Of a DNA stretch of 64,000 nucleotides, positions 30,543 through 42,285 are shown one piece after another. The DNA lies in contig JAPZLL010000063.1 of assembly GCA_036250225.1 (NCBI GenBank), positions 85,483 through 149,482 on the forward strand, given 5' to 3'. Within the stretch, counting starts at the first letter, position 1; the number at the start of each line of letters is the position of its first letter. The position numbers were made by a program, and so were the translations under genes. The stretch comes from Cercophora sp. LCS_1 (taxonomy: Eukaryota; Ascomycota; Sordariomycetes; Sordariales; Lasiosphaeriaceae). The notes under the pieces were generated by a model. It was not told the DNA's origin. It saw only the letters and a list, made by a program, of their open reading frames with translations, and searched no databases.

Positions 30543-31623
30543 ATGTTCCACCGTCCGCGCTTCCTCTCTTTTGTCTCTTCCTCCCACGACGCGCCCAACG
30601 CAGCTTTCTCGGGCGCCGCCGAAAAGCCCAGCACGCTGCCCATGCTGACCCTCGCGCCGACCATGCGCAACAACCTGGTCGCAGTCCTGGGCGAGTTCAC
30701 CGGCACCTTCATGTTCCTCTTCTTCGCCTTCGCCGGCACCCAGATCGCGACCTCGTCCTCGCCCTCGCTCGACCTAACTGCTCTCATCTTCATCGCGCTC
30801 TCCTTCGGCCTCTCCCTGACCGCCAATGTCTGGGCCTTTTACCGCGTAACAGGCGGTGCGTTCAACCCCGCCGTGACCCTCGCGCTGTTCCTGGTCGGCG
30901 GTCTCCCGGCGGTGCGCAGCATCCTGGTCGTCATTTCCCAATTTGTAGGTGGTATCGCCGCCGCAGGAGTGGTCAGCGCCCTCTTCCCCGGCCCGATGGG
31001 CGTCGCGACAACCTTGGGCAACGGTACGAGCGTCGTGCAGGGTCTGTTCATCGAGATGTTCTTGACGGCGCAGTTGATTTTTGTCGTCATTATGGTTGCG
31101 GCCGAGAAGCACAAGTCTACATATTTGGCGCCTGCTGCGATCGGGGCTGCATTTTTCCTGACGCAGCTCACTGGTGAGTTTCCTCCTTCCCCAACCCCCC
31201 GGCGAAAGAAGAAGCGCGGCGGAAAAAGTGGACGTGGATGAGAGTAGATGATTAACAAGACCAGGTGTCTACTTCACCGGCGGTTCGCTCAACCCCGCGC
31301 GCTCCCTCGGTCCGGCGGTGATCACGGCGTCGTTTCCTTCGTATTTCTGGATTTACTTCGTTGGTCCCGGCCTCGGCGCACTGCTCGCTTCTGCCTTTTA
31401 CTCGCTCCTCAAGTACATGCGGTGGAAGGAGTGCAACCCCGGCCAGGACTGGAACGACATTGAGAAGATGGAGAGTGAGAAAGCGGCCCTGTCGCGCAGT
31501 GAGACCTCCGATCGCGGACCGAATGAGACAGGTGGAGATGGACACCCGGCCGACAACACGCTGTCCAAGCCTCGTAGTGCCGGGTCTTCGGAGCGTCGGA
31601 TCTTGGGCGAGATCCACGGATAA
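30543..31623 (+). CDS. Aquaporin (MIP family water channel)
   Basis: Two exons, 30543-31173 and 31265-31623, intron 91 nt; 329 aa; ATG at 30543 (CAAAATGTTC). Six TM helices and both half-helix motifs: first NPA at 108-110 (GGAFNPAVT), second NPA at 220-222 (GGSLNPARS) created next to the splice junction. The residue after the second NPA is Arg223, the selectivity-filter Arg, and the surroundings favour a water-selective aquaporin rather than a glycerol facilitator, which would have Asp there. N-terminal 40 aa and the Ser/Glu-rich C-terminus (from KYMRWKEC) are cytosolic and may be phosphorylated. Confidence 0.92.
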
Positions 31624-32117
31624 GTGGTAGTGGTTCCTACGAGAACAAGTGGTGGATAATTTTCTGGTGCGACGACGGTTTCTTTGATGATGGGGATGAC
31701 GGCGCTCGGTAATGATGGGGACAGGCGCTGGGTAATGGCGGTTGTAATCGGCTGAGAATTGGTGCATCTGGGAGCATTTTAGGAGGATCGGTTGCATAAG
31801 ATACCATAGGACGGACAGGAAAAGAGGAGGACTCACGGCGTACCTTAGGTTTGCAGCAAAAACGGTAATCGTTGGTCGTTAAAGCTCTCGTGGTCTGTCG
31901 TGCATCTGCATCCGTGCCTGTTTGTCAGTGTCACAACATGTCGCCACCTCATCGAGATAATACCAGCCAGCCAAGGACGGCGTTGCGCAACAGAAATCTC
32001 CATGACTACAGGCACGAAACAAGACCGTAAATTGAGCTAACTCCGTCGTATGCATCCAACTGCGACCGTCTATGCGCCAGCACCCAAACAAGTATCCAAG
32101 AACAACAAGAACGACTA
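31624..32117. other. Intergenic, convergent 3' ends
   Basis: 494 bp between stops of the aquaporin and beta-glucosidase genes. A GATGGGGA/CGGCGCT direct repeat near 31690-31735. No gene seen. Confidence 0.5.
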
Positions 32118-35024
32118 TCACCACTTTCCAACAAGACTCAGTCTCCTTGAGCTTTCTCCCACGGCAAATGTGTACTTGCCCTCAGTAACCATGAGCCAAT
32201 TCTGCTGCTCCACGTCCCAGTAGCTCAGGTCTCGCCTTGTGAGGCCAAACTCGACCGCCTTTGTCTCGCCACGCTTGAGGTAAATCTTGTCAAATCCCCG
32301 AAGCACTCGCACCGGAAAGTCGACGCCCTGTTTGCTGGGGTAGGACAGGTACAACTGGGGGACAACCGCGCCATCACGGGACCCGGTGTTCTTGACATCA
32401 AACGTCACCGAGACATAAATCTCCCACAGATCGGGGTTTCCGCCCTCATCGCCGCCCGCACCACTCAGCGGCTGCACAGTGGTGTACCCGTCGGGATATG
32501 GGTAGGGGCGCGACACAATATCATCGGTCGAGTTAAGATACGGATACACGTACTTGTCCAGCGCCCGGAAGTCGGCCGGGAACAACACCTCGCTTGCCGG
32601 TGGGATGTCAGCGGGGTACGACGGCGGATCGGCAGCGGGGGTGGGGCGCGGGGCGGGAAGAGCCGACTTGGCCTTCTTCGGTGCGACGCTAATGTTGTCA
32701 AACTCAAACGTCGTGTAGCTCAACCCAAAGCCAAACTCAAAGCGCGGATCGATGCCCTGCTTGTCGAAGTAGCGGTAGTCGATGTAAAGACCCTCGGAAA
32801 ATTCCTGCTGGGGCACGACGCCGTTGGGCAGATACAGTACTTTGGCGCCCGGCCCATAATCCTCCAGCGACTTGCCGATCGTGTACGGGAGGTGGCCTGA
32901 CGGGTTGATATCGCCAAAGAGAACATCGGCAAGCGCATTTCCGGACTCCTCGCCAGGGAGATTGCCGAGCAGGACGGCCTTGATGTTGGGGAGGTCGATC
33001 CACTCCTCTACTAACACGGGCCCGACGGCGTGGATCACAACAATGACGTCTCCGTTTCCGCCGCCACAGTTGGCCGAGACCTTCTTGATGAGCGAATCGC
33101 CGTCCTTTTGAAGCTTGAGGTTCGGGCGGTCGCCGCTGACGTCGTCCCACTTGGCAAAGCCTTCGCCCGAGTCGGCATTGGCAAACACAAAGCAAAGTTC
33201 GAGGCCCTCGAGGATAGTCGTGTACTGTTTACCATTGGGAGGCTTGTCCGTCAGGTACTCGTGGAGTTCAACCTTGGACGGGTCAAACTGCTTTCGGAGG
33301 GCCTCGACGGGCGACACAAGGTACGGAAACTCGACAGCGCCTGAGCCCCAGCCCGACCCAAGAGTACCTTGATTGCAGTTGCGATCCTTGCATGCATTCG
33401 GCCCCTTGCCCGGCCCAGCATCGTCGCCAAAGATGCCAACCTTGAATTTTCCCTCATGCTGCTTGCCTGTTGCGCGACGGACATTCTCGCGACGAGCCTT
33501 GAGCTTCGAGTCCGGCAATCCGGTGCGGCTGATGGGAAGCACGCCGTCGTTCTTGAGCAGGACGGTGCCCTCCGCGGCTACCTCGCGAGCAATGACGGAG
33601 TGGTTGGCCTGGACGTCAATGAACTTGTTCACCTCAACCTCGTCTTGGGGGCTCTTGCTTCCGTACGAAGGCGGGCCAAAACGGTCGTTGGTCCACGAGG
33701 AGAAGTTGGGTGGTTGGCGCGGGAACTTGGTCTCGTCATCTTGGCCAAGCTGGTACCACGCCGCCACGATGCGGGTGACCATGTCGTTCAAGCGCTCGAG
33801 AGGGACGCTGCCGTTGAGAACTGCCTTAGAGAGCTGCGGTCCCCAGAGCGACTCCCCGTTGGCCCACTTGAGACCGTCACCTGGCATCGTCATGTCCAGT
33901 CCGGCCAAAGCCGTACCAACGCCCGATCGCTGAGCAAGCCAGTCGCTCATGACGAAACCCTGGAAGCCGAGCTCGTCCTTGAGGATGCCGTTGAGCAGCT
34001 TGCTGTTGCCACAAGCGTACGAGTTGTTGACCTGGTTGTAAGAGCACATGACAGAAGCCACGCCCGCCTTGACGGCGTCGCCAAACGGCCAGGCATACAG
34101 CTCGTGCAGAGCGCGGTCGTCGATGTTGGAGCTGATGGCATGAGGGAGGCCCCACTCCCAAGGCTGGCGGAAGTGCTCCTGCTCGTTGGCGACGAAGTGC
34201 TTGATGGTCGCCATGATACCTTCGCTCTGGATGCCCTTGACCGTTTCAGCGCCAGCAATGCCCTGCAAGTACGGGTCTGCTCCAAAGCCCTCCCAGTTGC
34301 GCCCGCCGGCAGGCATACGACCAAGCGGACCAACGCAGGGCCCAAGGAGCACATTGACGCCTTTCCCGCGCGCCTCAATTGCGTGAGCCTTACCCCGAGC
34401 ATACATGAGCTGCTTGTTCCATGTTGCGCCGACCGTGATGCCGGCAGGAAAGGCGGTGATATTATCGGCGAAACGGATGCCGAGTGGTCCATCCTGAAGC
34501 TGTAGCTGAGGGAAGCCAACGTGGATGGCGGGTGCGTTCGTGCCGACGGCGAGACCCATCTGCCAGCCAACGCCAGTGGTGATGTTGACCTTTTCAGCAA
34601 GTGTCATCTTGCTGACCATCTTGGCCGCCTTTTCGTAGCTCTTGGCCCAGGTTCGAGCACTGCCGCCTTTCGGTGTAGGATACCAAGGCGGAGACTGGCC
34701 GTATGGGGGCTCTCCCTGGAACTTGTGGTAGATGTATCCGCCGCCGGCCGCAAGAATCAGCCAGGACCCAAGGATGACCGACAGGAGAACGATGCAGCAC
34801 CGACTGCGTCCTGCAATGATTCGGGTAATGACCCATCGTCGGGGCGGAGCGTGGCCGGCTCGGACAGCGGGCTTCGACGGGGCAAAGGAGGGGTCTCGCT
34901 CGAGATAGTCGGTCACATCGAGGTCCGAGTCGGAATCTGTGTCGCCTTTCTCGAAGGAGCGTCGATAGCCTTCTCGGTCGGGGTGGGCACGGAGCAGGCC
35001 CTGCTTGCTAGGGTCTGCCGCCAT
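32118..35024 (-). CDS. GH3 beta-glucosidase, type II membrane-anchored
   Basis: 968 aa, single exon, ATG at 35024. The N-terminal 65 residues are charged and cytosolic (DTDSDSDLDVTDYLERD), followed by a signal-anchor at about 76-98 (CCIVLLSVILGSWLILAAGG) and a Pro-rich stalk. GH3 N-domain: GWQMGL, LQDGPLGIR, GGRNWEGFGADPYLQG, KHFVANEQE (Lys275-His276), and the nucleophile Asp361 in GFVMSDW. GH3 C-domain from about residue 480, then a fibronectin III-like C-terminal domain (GFGLSYTTFEFDNISVAP, LYLSYPSKQG, VLRGFDKIYLKRGE). It splits terminal beta-glucosyl units from cellobiose or glucan oligomers at the cell surface. The membrane anchor matches the type annotated bglE in Aspergillus, though orthology is not tested. 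Confidence 0.92.
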   Translation of the reverse strand: MAADPSKQGLLRAHPDREGYRRSFEKGDTDSDSDLDVTDYLERDPSFAPSKPAVRAGHAPPRRWVITRIIAGRSRCCIVLLSVILGSWLILAAGGGYIYHKFQGEPPYGQSPPWYPTPKGGSARTWAKSYEKAAKMVSKMTLAEKVNITTGVGWQMGLAVGTNAPAIHVGFPQLQLQDGPLGIRFADNITAFPAGITVGATWNKQLMYARGKAHAIEARGKGVNVLLGPCVGPLGRMPAGGRNWEGFGADPYLQGIAGAETVKGIQSEGIMATIKHFVANEQEHFRQPWEWGLPHAISSNIDDRALHELYAWPFGDAVKAGVASVMCSYNQVNNSYACGNSKLLNGILKDELGFQGFVMSDWLAQRSGVGTALAGLDMTMPGDGLKWANGESLWGPQLSKAVLNGSVPLERLNDMVTRIVAAWYQLGQDDETKFPRQPPNFSSWTNDRFGPPSYGSKSPQDEVEVNKFIDVQANHSVIAREVAAEGTVLLKNDGVLPISRTGLPDSKLKARRENVRRATGKQHEGKFKVGIFGDDAGPGKGPNACKDRNCNQGTLGSGWGSGAVEFPYLVSPVEALRKQFDPSKVELHEYLTDKPPNGKQYTTILEGLELCFVFANADSGEGFAKWDDVSGDRPNLKLQKDGDSLIKKVSANCGGGNGDVIVVIHAVGPVLVEEWIDLPNIKAVLLGNLPGEESGNALADVLFGDINPSGHLPYTIGKSLEDYGPGAKVLYLPNGVVPQQEFSEGLYIDYRYFDKQGIDPRFEFGFGLSYTTFEFDNISVAPKKAKSALPAPRPTPAADPPSYPADIPPASEVLFPADFRALDKYVYPYLNSTDDIVSRPYPYPDGYTTVQPLSGAGGDEGGNPDLWEIYVSVTFDVKNTGSRDGAVVPQLYLSYPSKQGVDFPVRVLRGFDKIYLKRGETKAVEFGLTRRDLSYWDVEQQNWLMVTEGKYTFAVGESSRRLSLVGKW

Positions 35025-35667
35025 CGCAGCGGTTGGCAGCGCCGCGACTTTTGAGGCTCGGGAAGGATAGTTAGTGGTTCGAACAGTCGCTAAATCATCG
35101 AGGGTATTGGATATGGGATGGGATCAAGCGGTTCGAGTTGCTTGCCGGGTGGCTCGGATGGAGGTCTGGGAGGTTGAACTTGGGGCGAGGAAGCGCGCGC
35201 AGCCCCGCGTCGCCCTTGATTGCAAGCTCTTCCGATCTTGCCGTTGTCAATGCAGACACGAAAAGCAAGGCGGCGCTCGCAGCCAACGAAACCAGAAATG
35301 CACGAGACGATAAGAGAGAAGCGATTGACGATGAAAACTCGAGAGGACGGAGAAATGCAGCTGACCAGACACAGGCAGGCACGAGGCCGTCCAGGCGCTT
35401 GGCGGTCTGGGGTTGGCGCGGATGACCTCTTTGCAGTCCGATTGGCAGCCACCGCAGGGCGACAGGTGGCCCAAGCTTCCATCTCCAAACCGAGCTCCCG
35501 TCGGGAGATTCCGCACTGGCAAGAGCTGGCTCCGTTCGGCCCAGTGATATTTCCTCCATCTTCCCTTCATCGAGACTCGATGGTGAACCCCGCGAATCGC
35601 ATGGCTAGGATCTTGCACAAAACACAAAACTTTTTCTTTCGCTTTCTCTTCTCTATCTTATTCATCT
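35025..35667. other. Intergenic, promoter of the beta-glucosidase
   Basis: 643 bp; no supported gene. A T-rich pyrimidine run at 35630-35690 is next to the permease stop. Confidence 0.5.
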
Positions 35668-37540
35668 CTATTTCATTTCAACTGTGTTCCCCACATTCGT
35701 CGGGACGTGCCATTCCTGTGAAATATGCTCAGAAATGGTGACCCACTCATCGCCATCCGGCTCTGTCACAGGAACACGCGTTATCACCAAATTCATCCCC
35801 TTATACGCCATGACGAGCCTCAGTCCAAAGTACCAGACCATGCCCCAAAACGGCACGGATAGCCCAATTGTTGGGATAAGATACCATAGTACGCCGGTCT
35901 TCTCGTACGACCAAGGAGACCCTGCCTGGGGCGGGACGAAGCTCGCAAACAGCATGAAGAGGCACACGGTAGCGTAAATGGCGGCGTACAACCAGCGTCC
36001 TGGCGGACTGAAACTGGGCTGCCACCGGAGGCTCGTCCGGGCATGCAGATACACAAGGCCAGCCGAGGTGAAGAAGCCGATCAGGATGATGATGGTATAG
36101 CTGTACAGCGAGATCAAGACCGAGTAAGCGACTGCAGGCTTGAGTCCAGCTGTGACACAGACAAGGAAGACGGATGTGAACCAATGCAGGCCCAGAGCTG
36201 CCATGGGTGTCTGGTCGAGATATTCGCCCTTTTCCAGTTGTCTATGCCGTTTCTGCCACCAACCGAGCGGCGTTGTGGTACTCGTCGCAAAGGTTAGCGA
36301 GAACGGCAGGATTCCTTCTTTTGCAATCTCTTGTTTGACTCTGGACGCGGTAAACGTCATGACGAGGATGTTGCCAAAGATGGACACGGCAATCACGGCT
36401 GCCATGACCCGCTTGGCCACCTCGGCCCCGAATACCTGACCAAAGAAGACGACGGCCATGTTCCGTCGCTCCACCACTTCGGCTGAGTCGCTTGGCACAG
36501 CGCAAAAGTAGGCGATGTTGACGAGGAGGAACAGCCCCGTGGCAATTGCCATGGCAAGCAACGTGTACTTTGGGAACACTTTGCGCGGCCTTTTGACTTC
36601 GGCAAGGACATAGAACGGTTGCTCAAACCCGCTGTATGTGTAGACGATAAACAAAAACGAGTTCGAGTAGCTCCCAACATCGTGCTTTGGCGTGGCAAAG
36701 GAGTTGTCCGTGTCAAAGTTGTAGGTTGTCTTGGGGGCGCTGCCGAGATTGTAACCCGAGGCTTTGACCATGCCAATGGCGAAGATGGCCAGCAGCAGCA
36801 TGACTTTGAGCACAGCGAAACAGTTGTTGATGATGATGCCGCCGCGGCGGGAGAAAAGGTGGATCAGGACTGCTAGCGTCAAGGCGCCGATGGCGATACC
36901 TACAACGTGTGCACCTTTAGGGTCAGAGTAACCTGCGGCGTTCATAGCGTATATGCCGAGGGCGATGGCGTTTCCAGAGAGGTTCCCGAGCGTCACAAAC
37001 GCAATGCCGTACATGCATCGTACCAGATATCTGGGCTTTGGTTGATCGAGGTCGTCTGTTGATGGTCGGCGGTATATGAACTCAAGCTGGGTCTTTGTGT
37101 TAGTTGCCCGTTCGTGGGACTTTTTGATGGTCTGCGTACATAATTCTTCTCTCCACCACTTCTAGGGACTGGTCGTTTTTGCTGATCGTCTCCTGTTGGA
37201 AGAAGTGGGAGTGATAGACCCAGCTCCAGCCAGACGAGAAGTCCGCAGGTGGCAACAAGTCCTCCAAATGCCCACAATAACAAAGAAGCACCGACTGTCC
37301 CGGTGCCACTCAGTACAAGTGCTGGCGTGACGAAGATGCCCGAACCTCAAAGACGGTGAGTTTTAGTTGGTTTCACCAAAGTAGGCGATGGCGTTTCCGC
37401 TAGCACTTACCAATTGTACGGTTCAGGACCAAACACACGACAGAGAATGGACCAAGCCTGCCCTTTCCTTCTGGTGGCCTGTCTGTCACGCGTCTACTCC
37501 GGTAATATTCGGGCTCCCCAGCTGGGTAAGCTGCCTCCAT
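35668..37540 (-). CDS. APC-superfamily amino-acid permease (MUP/LAT-like)
   Basis: Three exons: 37411-37540, 37140-37345, 35668-37086; introns 65 and 52 nt; 584 aa. The ATG at 37540 (MEAAYPAGEPEYY) gives a short cytosolic N-terminus. Splicing creates the TM1 signature LNRTIGSGIF, and then the GGEKNYLEFIYRRP motif typical of fungal methionine/large-neutral amino-acid permeases. About 12 TM segments follow, including GIAFVTLGNLSGNAIALGIY, SFLFIVYTYSGFEQPFYVL and MAAVIAVSIFGNILVMTF. An acidic/basic insertion separates TM2 and GGEKNY (TGDDQQKRPVPRS). Probably a proton-coupled importer in the plasma membrane; the substrate is likely methionine or another large neutral amino acid. Confidence 0.88.
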
Positions 37541-38235
37541 TTCCTCTTAGTTGCGAAGACGAGCTAAACTTGGGCAGTGTAATGAGTGGTGGCTTGCTGC
37601 TCAGGATGGCACCGGGAGATATTGGAGTACTGTCGGGTGATTCCTTGTCCTCCCTTGAGAAGAGGGAAACCTGAAACTTGACGACAGCAATTTCGAGAGA
37701 ATCCACATTTGTTCTAGGAGATTTCTTCCCGGTCTTGTAGTTTCTCGCCTGAAGACAACCACACGAGCTCGGCGACATCCAGCGCGCGGGCCCATGTCGA
37801 AGGACAAGGCTGTGGCTTGCAGCTAGGCAGACTGCCTACCGCCAGCTATCGCCCAATCACGGCGTCTAAGCAGGTAGCACCCCGTCACACCGGGCTTGGG
37901 ACCCTACCTCTCACCGACCTTCCAATCACAGAGTGGTTAATGTTGCAGTTGGGGTCTAGAACTCTGCGGCCAAGCTGCATGAACGTGCTTGCAGCGACGG
38001 CGCCCGCTCAGGCATCTCGCGAGGCTCCCCAATTCCCCGGGCTGCGGGCAGGCAACTCGACTTGGCATTTGCATGTTCACTTGGGTGTCTCCGGTCTCGC
38101 CCTTCCCCGTCTTTCCACGAACATGTCCGTCTCGACTTTTTTCCGACACCACAACAACGATAGCTCGCACGCATAGCTCGATCCTCGCTCGACGCATAAC
38201 TGCGGTCAAAGCCCATTTGCGAGTGACTATGCATA
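37541..38235. promoter_or_regulatory. Divergent promoter region
   Basis: 695 bp between the permease start (minus) and the start of the 784-aa protein (plus). No specific sites recognised. Confidence 0.4.
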
Positions 38236-40702
38236 ATGTCGTTCGGCTTCGGTGTTGCTGACCTCAAAGGGGTGCTCAAGCTTTCCAAATGGCTGTGGGA
38301 CAATCATTTTGACAAGAACAACACCGCAGGTAAGCGGCTTCCGCCCAGAGACTGGCCCGTGACGAGCTAACCAGTGAGCCTAATCATGCAGATGAGAGAT
38401 ATGATCGGCTTGGCAGAAGCATTGCGAATCTGCGGGTGCAGATTGTTCGCCTTCACGATGGTGCCGCGAGTGCACTCGACAACTGCGACCCGTACAGCCC
38501 CGACAATGACGCACTAAAAACAGAGTCAATTGGAGTGGTGGGAGACTTCATGACGACCATCCAGAAGTGCGAAAAGCTCCTCAAACAACACGTCAAGCTA
38601 GAGAAGAACAGGGCCGGTTTCATCACAAATGTCGTCTGGGGCGTCAAGGTTAAAGATGAGGTGGACGAACTCACGCAACAACTCCAGTCTCATGCGCAGA
38701 GGCTGTCGCTGGTGGTGGAGCCCGTCAAGTTTTCGGTGCTACAAGAGCTGCAGGAGAGTGTGGCAGAGCTCGTGGAGCGCTCCAGACGACAAGACCCTGA
38801 ACTCCGGGCACAGTCATCGGATCTCGTCCCGAAATGGCTTTACGATGTGTTTGAGGCGAGCCTGACAATCAACACCCCCAGAACCGTCAGATCAACCTCA
38901 GACCTATCTGTTAAAGAGGGTTGTGATCTCCTCCATCACCACTTTTCCGACCGTCGTTCCGATTCAAGTAGCAGAGGTCGGGCTGCAGCGGTTGCCCATT
39001 ATCTTCAACTCCTCAAATGCCAGTGGATCATCAGCACACTGCGAAAATCGAGAGAATACCCATCTCAACGCTACTCATCGGCCTTCCCGCGCTTTATCTC
39101 AAACGTCGAAATCCAGATTTATCGTGATTTGGAGACCATCAGGCGAACTCCCAGGGCTGAGGTCAGCGAGAAAGAGCTTCGCGAGTTGCTCTCAAAGAGA
39201 AAGGATCTATTCTTGATCTGGGATCCACCAGTAGCCCGGCCAATTGTATCCGTTGATCACAAGGAAGAGGACGAAGAGCGGATTGCCCGAGTCTCTCTCG
39301 CTTCTCATGGAAATCACAAGGAGGGCCTCGTCATTTTCAGAAAAGGCACCACCAGCTTCCGACTTGTTCCAACATTCGAGATGGACGGGGAGATGAAACC
39401 ATCGCCATACTTCAGGCCCGGAGCATTCAGGCTACGCAATGACACGTTTTTTGCGCGGTATGCTGTCGATGCTCATCCAACAATTGAGCTGTACACCGAA
39501 GATTCCCGGGTTCCCATTACATACGAGCTGAAGGATACGGAAGATGCATTGGCTCTTCAGCATGCCCTCACTGGCTACGAGGTCATTTGCTTTCAGAGAA
39601 ATGTCAAATGGAGTGCGCAAAGGGGTGTTAGGCCAACCAAGCTACAGTTCAGCTCAAGTTCAAGAACGGATCAGCTCAGGGGTTGTGCTCAGATATGGCG
39701 GTGGAGTCCACTGCTGGAGGCTGTGCACCCGGACGAGCGCTCGGTGAGAACATCTGAAGAATCGCCCAGGTTGCCGAAGGGAAATACCAGTTCACCGAGT
39801 TTGCAAGAGGGTTTGAGCTATACAGCCTCAGACAAGGAGTCAGCAAGTCCGTCGTCTCCCACTGGGTCTGCATCTGTGGCCTCACGGCCATCAAGCATAG
39901 CTCCCTCTCAGCGCACCGCTAGCGCAGCATCATTCGTCACGCGAAGAGATACCAAGTCAGGAAAGACGAAGCGGGTGGATCTGCAACCACCGAAATCGCC
40001 CGCACTTGTATTTCTCGGCTATGCCAACAACAACTATACATGCTATTACTTGGAGTGTAAGACAGCTCACGGCCGCGCCCTCCATCACTTCGCTAACAAG
40101 TTATAGTAACGACCGATCTCTTCATCGACCGAAGTGCCTGTGCTTGCACAAACGAGGGTGATGGTGGCGATTGCAACGTCCTCGTTATCCAGCATCCTAA
40201 GCGCAAAAGGTTTGAGATTAGACAGCTTTCGGTTTGCGACACAGAAGACGCCAGAAAAGACTGGAATCTCGGCGCTTTCATCACAGCAACCAGCCCCGCA
40301 AAAACCAGCCGCCAGGATGTAATCACAAGCGCAGACTACAAGCATCTGCTTCTGTCATTCCCTACCGCAGCCGAGAGAAAACAGTTTTCACAGGAGTTTG
40401 ATCGCACAACTGACACATACTACAACGAGATAGTAAAATACCACCAAGACAGGGGAAAGCTGACGCAAACTAGCGAGAGACCAGAACAGCTCTCGCAGAA
40501 TACGAGTAGTGTATACGACCTTAGTTCCGCTCGGTCCTCTGTCGTTTCGACACTGGGCGTGTTTGAGCACGAAATCACTGCCTACAACCACCGTACAACT
40601 CGAACAGCGACTCTTGCTGGGGCCAGGTTAATACTTTCAGCGCAATCAGTTCCAAACCTAACACCCTCCGTACATGCGCATAGTCTTTCCCTCGAAATGT
40701 AA
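38236..40702 (+). CDS. Protein with fungal STAND-type N-terminal domain, function unknown
   Basis: Exons 38236-38329, 38392-40056, 40107-40702; introns of 62 and 50 nt; 784 aa. It begins MSFGFGVADLKGVLKLSKWL, the characteristic opening of N-terminal domains of fungal STAND/NLR proteins (HeLo-like or related), followed by helical segments (RSIANLRVQIVRLHDG, GDFMTTIQKCEKLLKQH). However no nucleotide-binding domain, ankyrin, WD or TPR array follows. The middle has QHVKLEKNRAGFITNVVWG and a beta-rich region (RPIVSVDHKEEDEERIARV), then a Ser-rich linker (about 440-520) and a second globular region after the last intron (DCNVLVIQHPKRKRFEI). It could be a stand-alone signalling or execution partner of an NLR. 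The 3' end is uncertain: coding-like sequence continues past the stop (see 40703-41096). Confidence 0.7.
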
Positions 40703-41096
40703 CCTCTACTGGGGACGCCGTGAACCAAGGCCCCAACTCACAGTCTTACGAGGTTATATCGCAGAAAGGCAAGAAAATGGCGGAGCTAATAACGTACCTC
40801 AAGGTACCTTAGCCGGCAACTCCGACTATCTTCAGAAATCGAAGCAGGCCTTGGAACGGCGACTGGTAAGTTACCTTCGTTGTCTCTTGAATGTCTTATG
40901 TCAAACTCTGTTCATGGAAATGAAAGTCTAACGTCGATGTTGATGCAGGCACAGGCAGTGAAAAAGCCCCTCTCAGGCCTTCCTATCCGCCTTCACGGCG
41001 TAGAAGGCCCAATGCCACATTGGGCTTGACAGGCATCGAGAAGATTTGGGTCAAGGAGAGAACGAAGTCTTGTCAGAATAAGTAGCCGGGCAAGAT
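40703..41096 (+). other. Coding-like sequence after the STAND-type gene
   Basis: Reading from about 40735 gives an open stretch (LTVLRGYIAERQENGG, LQKSKQALERRL) up to a good donor at 40866, an intron to 40948 and a second stretch (AVKKPLSGLPIRLHGVEG) stopping at 41029. It may be an alternative or ancestral C-terminus of the preceding gene; I cannot connect it in frame. Confidence 0.35.
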
Positions 41097-41725
41097 GTGA
41101 TGAAAGCTAGCAAATATAATCTAATACAGCTTGGTAGCACTCGCGGATACTTCCCCACTTTGACATGCCAAGATGATGCAGCTGGACGACACGCAAGAAT
41201 CCGGGTGCTCCAATGGCGGCCGAGCGATGGCCGACTCCATCAGGCGTTCACCATCGTCGCGCACGACCATGCCGAGAACCCGGCGTAGGACGGCCAAGCG
41301 CAGACAAATCTTCTCAATATCGACGTGATGGAGTCAGGCACGCTGTGCTCCTACGTCGAGGTCTGTCAGAAACCAGTGTCCTTGATCTTTGACAAGAGGC
41401 TCCCGATTCCGCCTGGAACTGGGACGGTCGACGGACGGGTGCTGGTTACGAGAGCAGAGATAGGGGTACCCTTAGTTTCCAACACCTCCGAGCGTCAGGT
41501 CTCCCTGTTCGGCGTCCTAGATGTTGGGGAGTGTCGGCCGTTGATGCAGGACGGCTAGTTAAGATTGCCGTTGAGTCAGTCGTGCAGACCAACCCTCTTG
41601 CGTTCAACGTCGGGGTCGAGAGAGATGGCCCCCCTCCGGTCGACCTAACGGAGAGTTCGACCTGCGCATCCAGGAGTGGAATACGGAGAACTGGGAGACA
41701 GTCGAAGTATTGGCTAACAGCGTGA
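41097..41725 (+). pseudogene. Degraded coding region, unrecognised
   Basis: One frame from 41097 reads RIRVLQWRPSDGRLHQAFTI and VMESGTLCSYVEVCQKPVSL with an in-frame TAG at 41286-41288, and then stops at 41558; the continuation (VKIAVESVVQTNPLAFNVG) is in another frame to 41725. The amino-acid composition looks like a former protein gene with one nonsense and one frameshift lesion. I do not recognise the family. Confidence 0.4.
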
Positions 41726-42180
41726 GGAACGACAGACCGGAACCGCCGTCTACGAATTATGAGATGGGAAGAGCGCGGCACCCGCCAGTATCGCGATTGA
41801 CACCATATTGCTCACCTAAGCATTCAACTGCTCTCTTGCTACTGGATGATGAAGTTCCCATGGGCGCGCAATGTTATGTTACGTCGAATCTTTGGGTATA
41901 TTATGGAGGTATCCGGGTGCCGACGTGGTACCCTAAGGCCTCACCATTTACCCAGGGTGACCACTTCGAGTGGACGTGACAACCCCTGCAAACAAGATTA
42001 GCATCTGTTCTTCAGCCTCCGTAATCTGGGGTGTTTACGCTTTTCGCTCTGGCTTACGCCTGATGATGCAGATGTCATCGGCGCTGTGCGGTTAGTCGTC
42101 CAAGTCTAGCCAACGGTTCTGTTCGCCATTAGGAGCCCTCCCGGTGTGTTCAGAACTTGGACCAGTGGCAGCTCCCTTTC
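41726..42180. other. Intergenic
   Basis: No supported gene; continues as possible debris of the degraded coding region. Confidence 0.4.
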
Positions 42181-42285
42181 ATGGGCCTTACAGTCGTGGG
42201 CCTCATCACTGTGGGCCTCATCACTGTGGGCCTCATCACTGTGGGCCTCACCACGGTGGGCCTCACCCTAGTAGGCCTCATCGCA
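42181..42285. repeat. 15-bp minisatellite, seven units
   Basis: Seven head-to-tail 15-bp units with consensus GTGGGCCTCATCACT; units 2-4 are identical, the outer ones diverged. It is open in two plus-strand frames (repeat peptides GPHHC and VGLIT), which is expected for any stop-free 15-mer and is not evidence for a gene. Confidence 0.9.
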
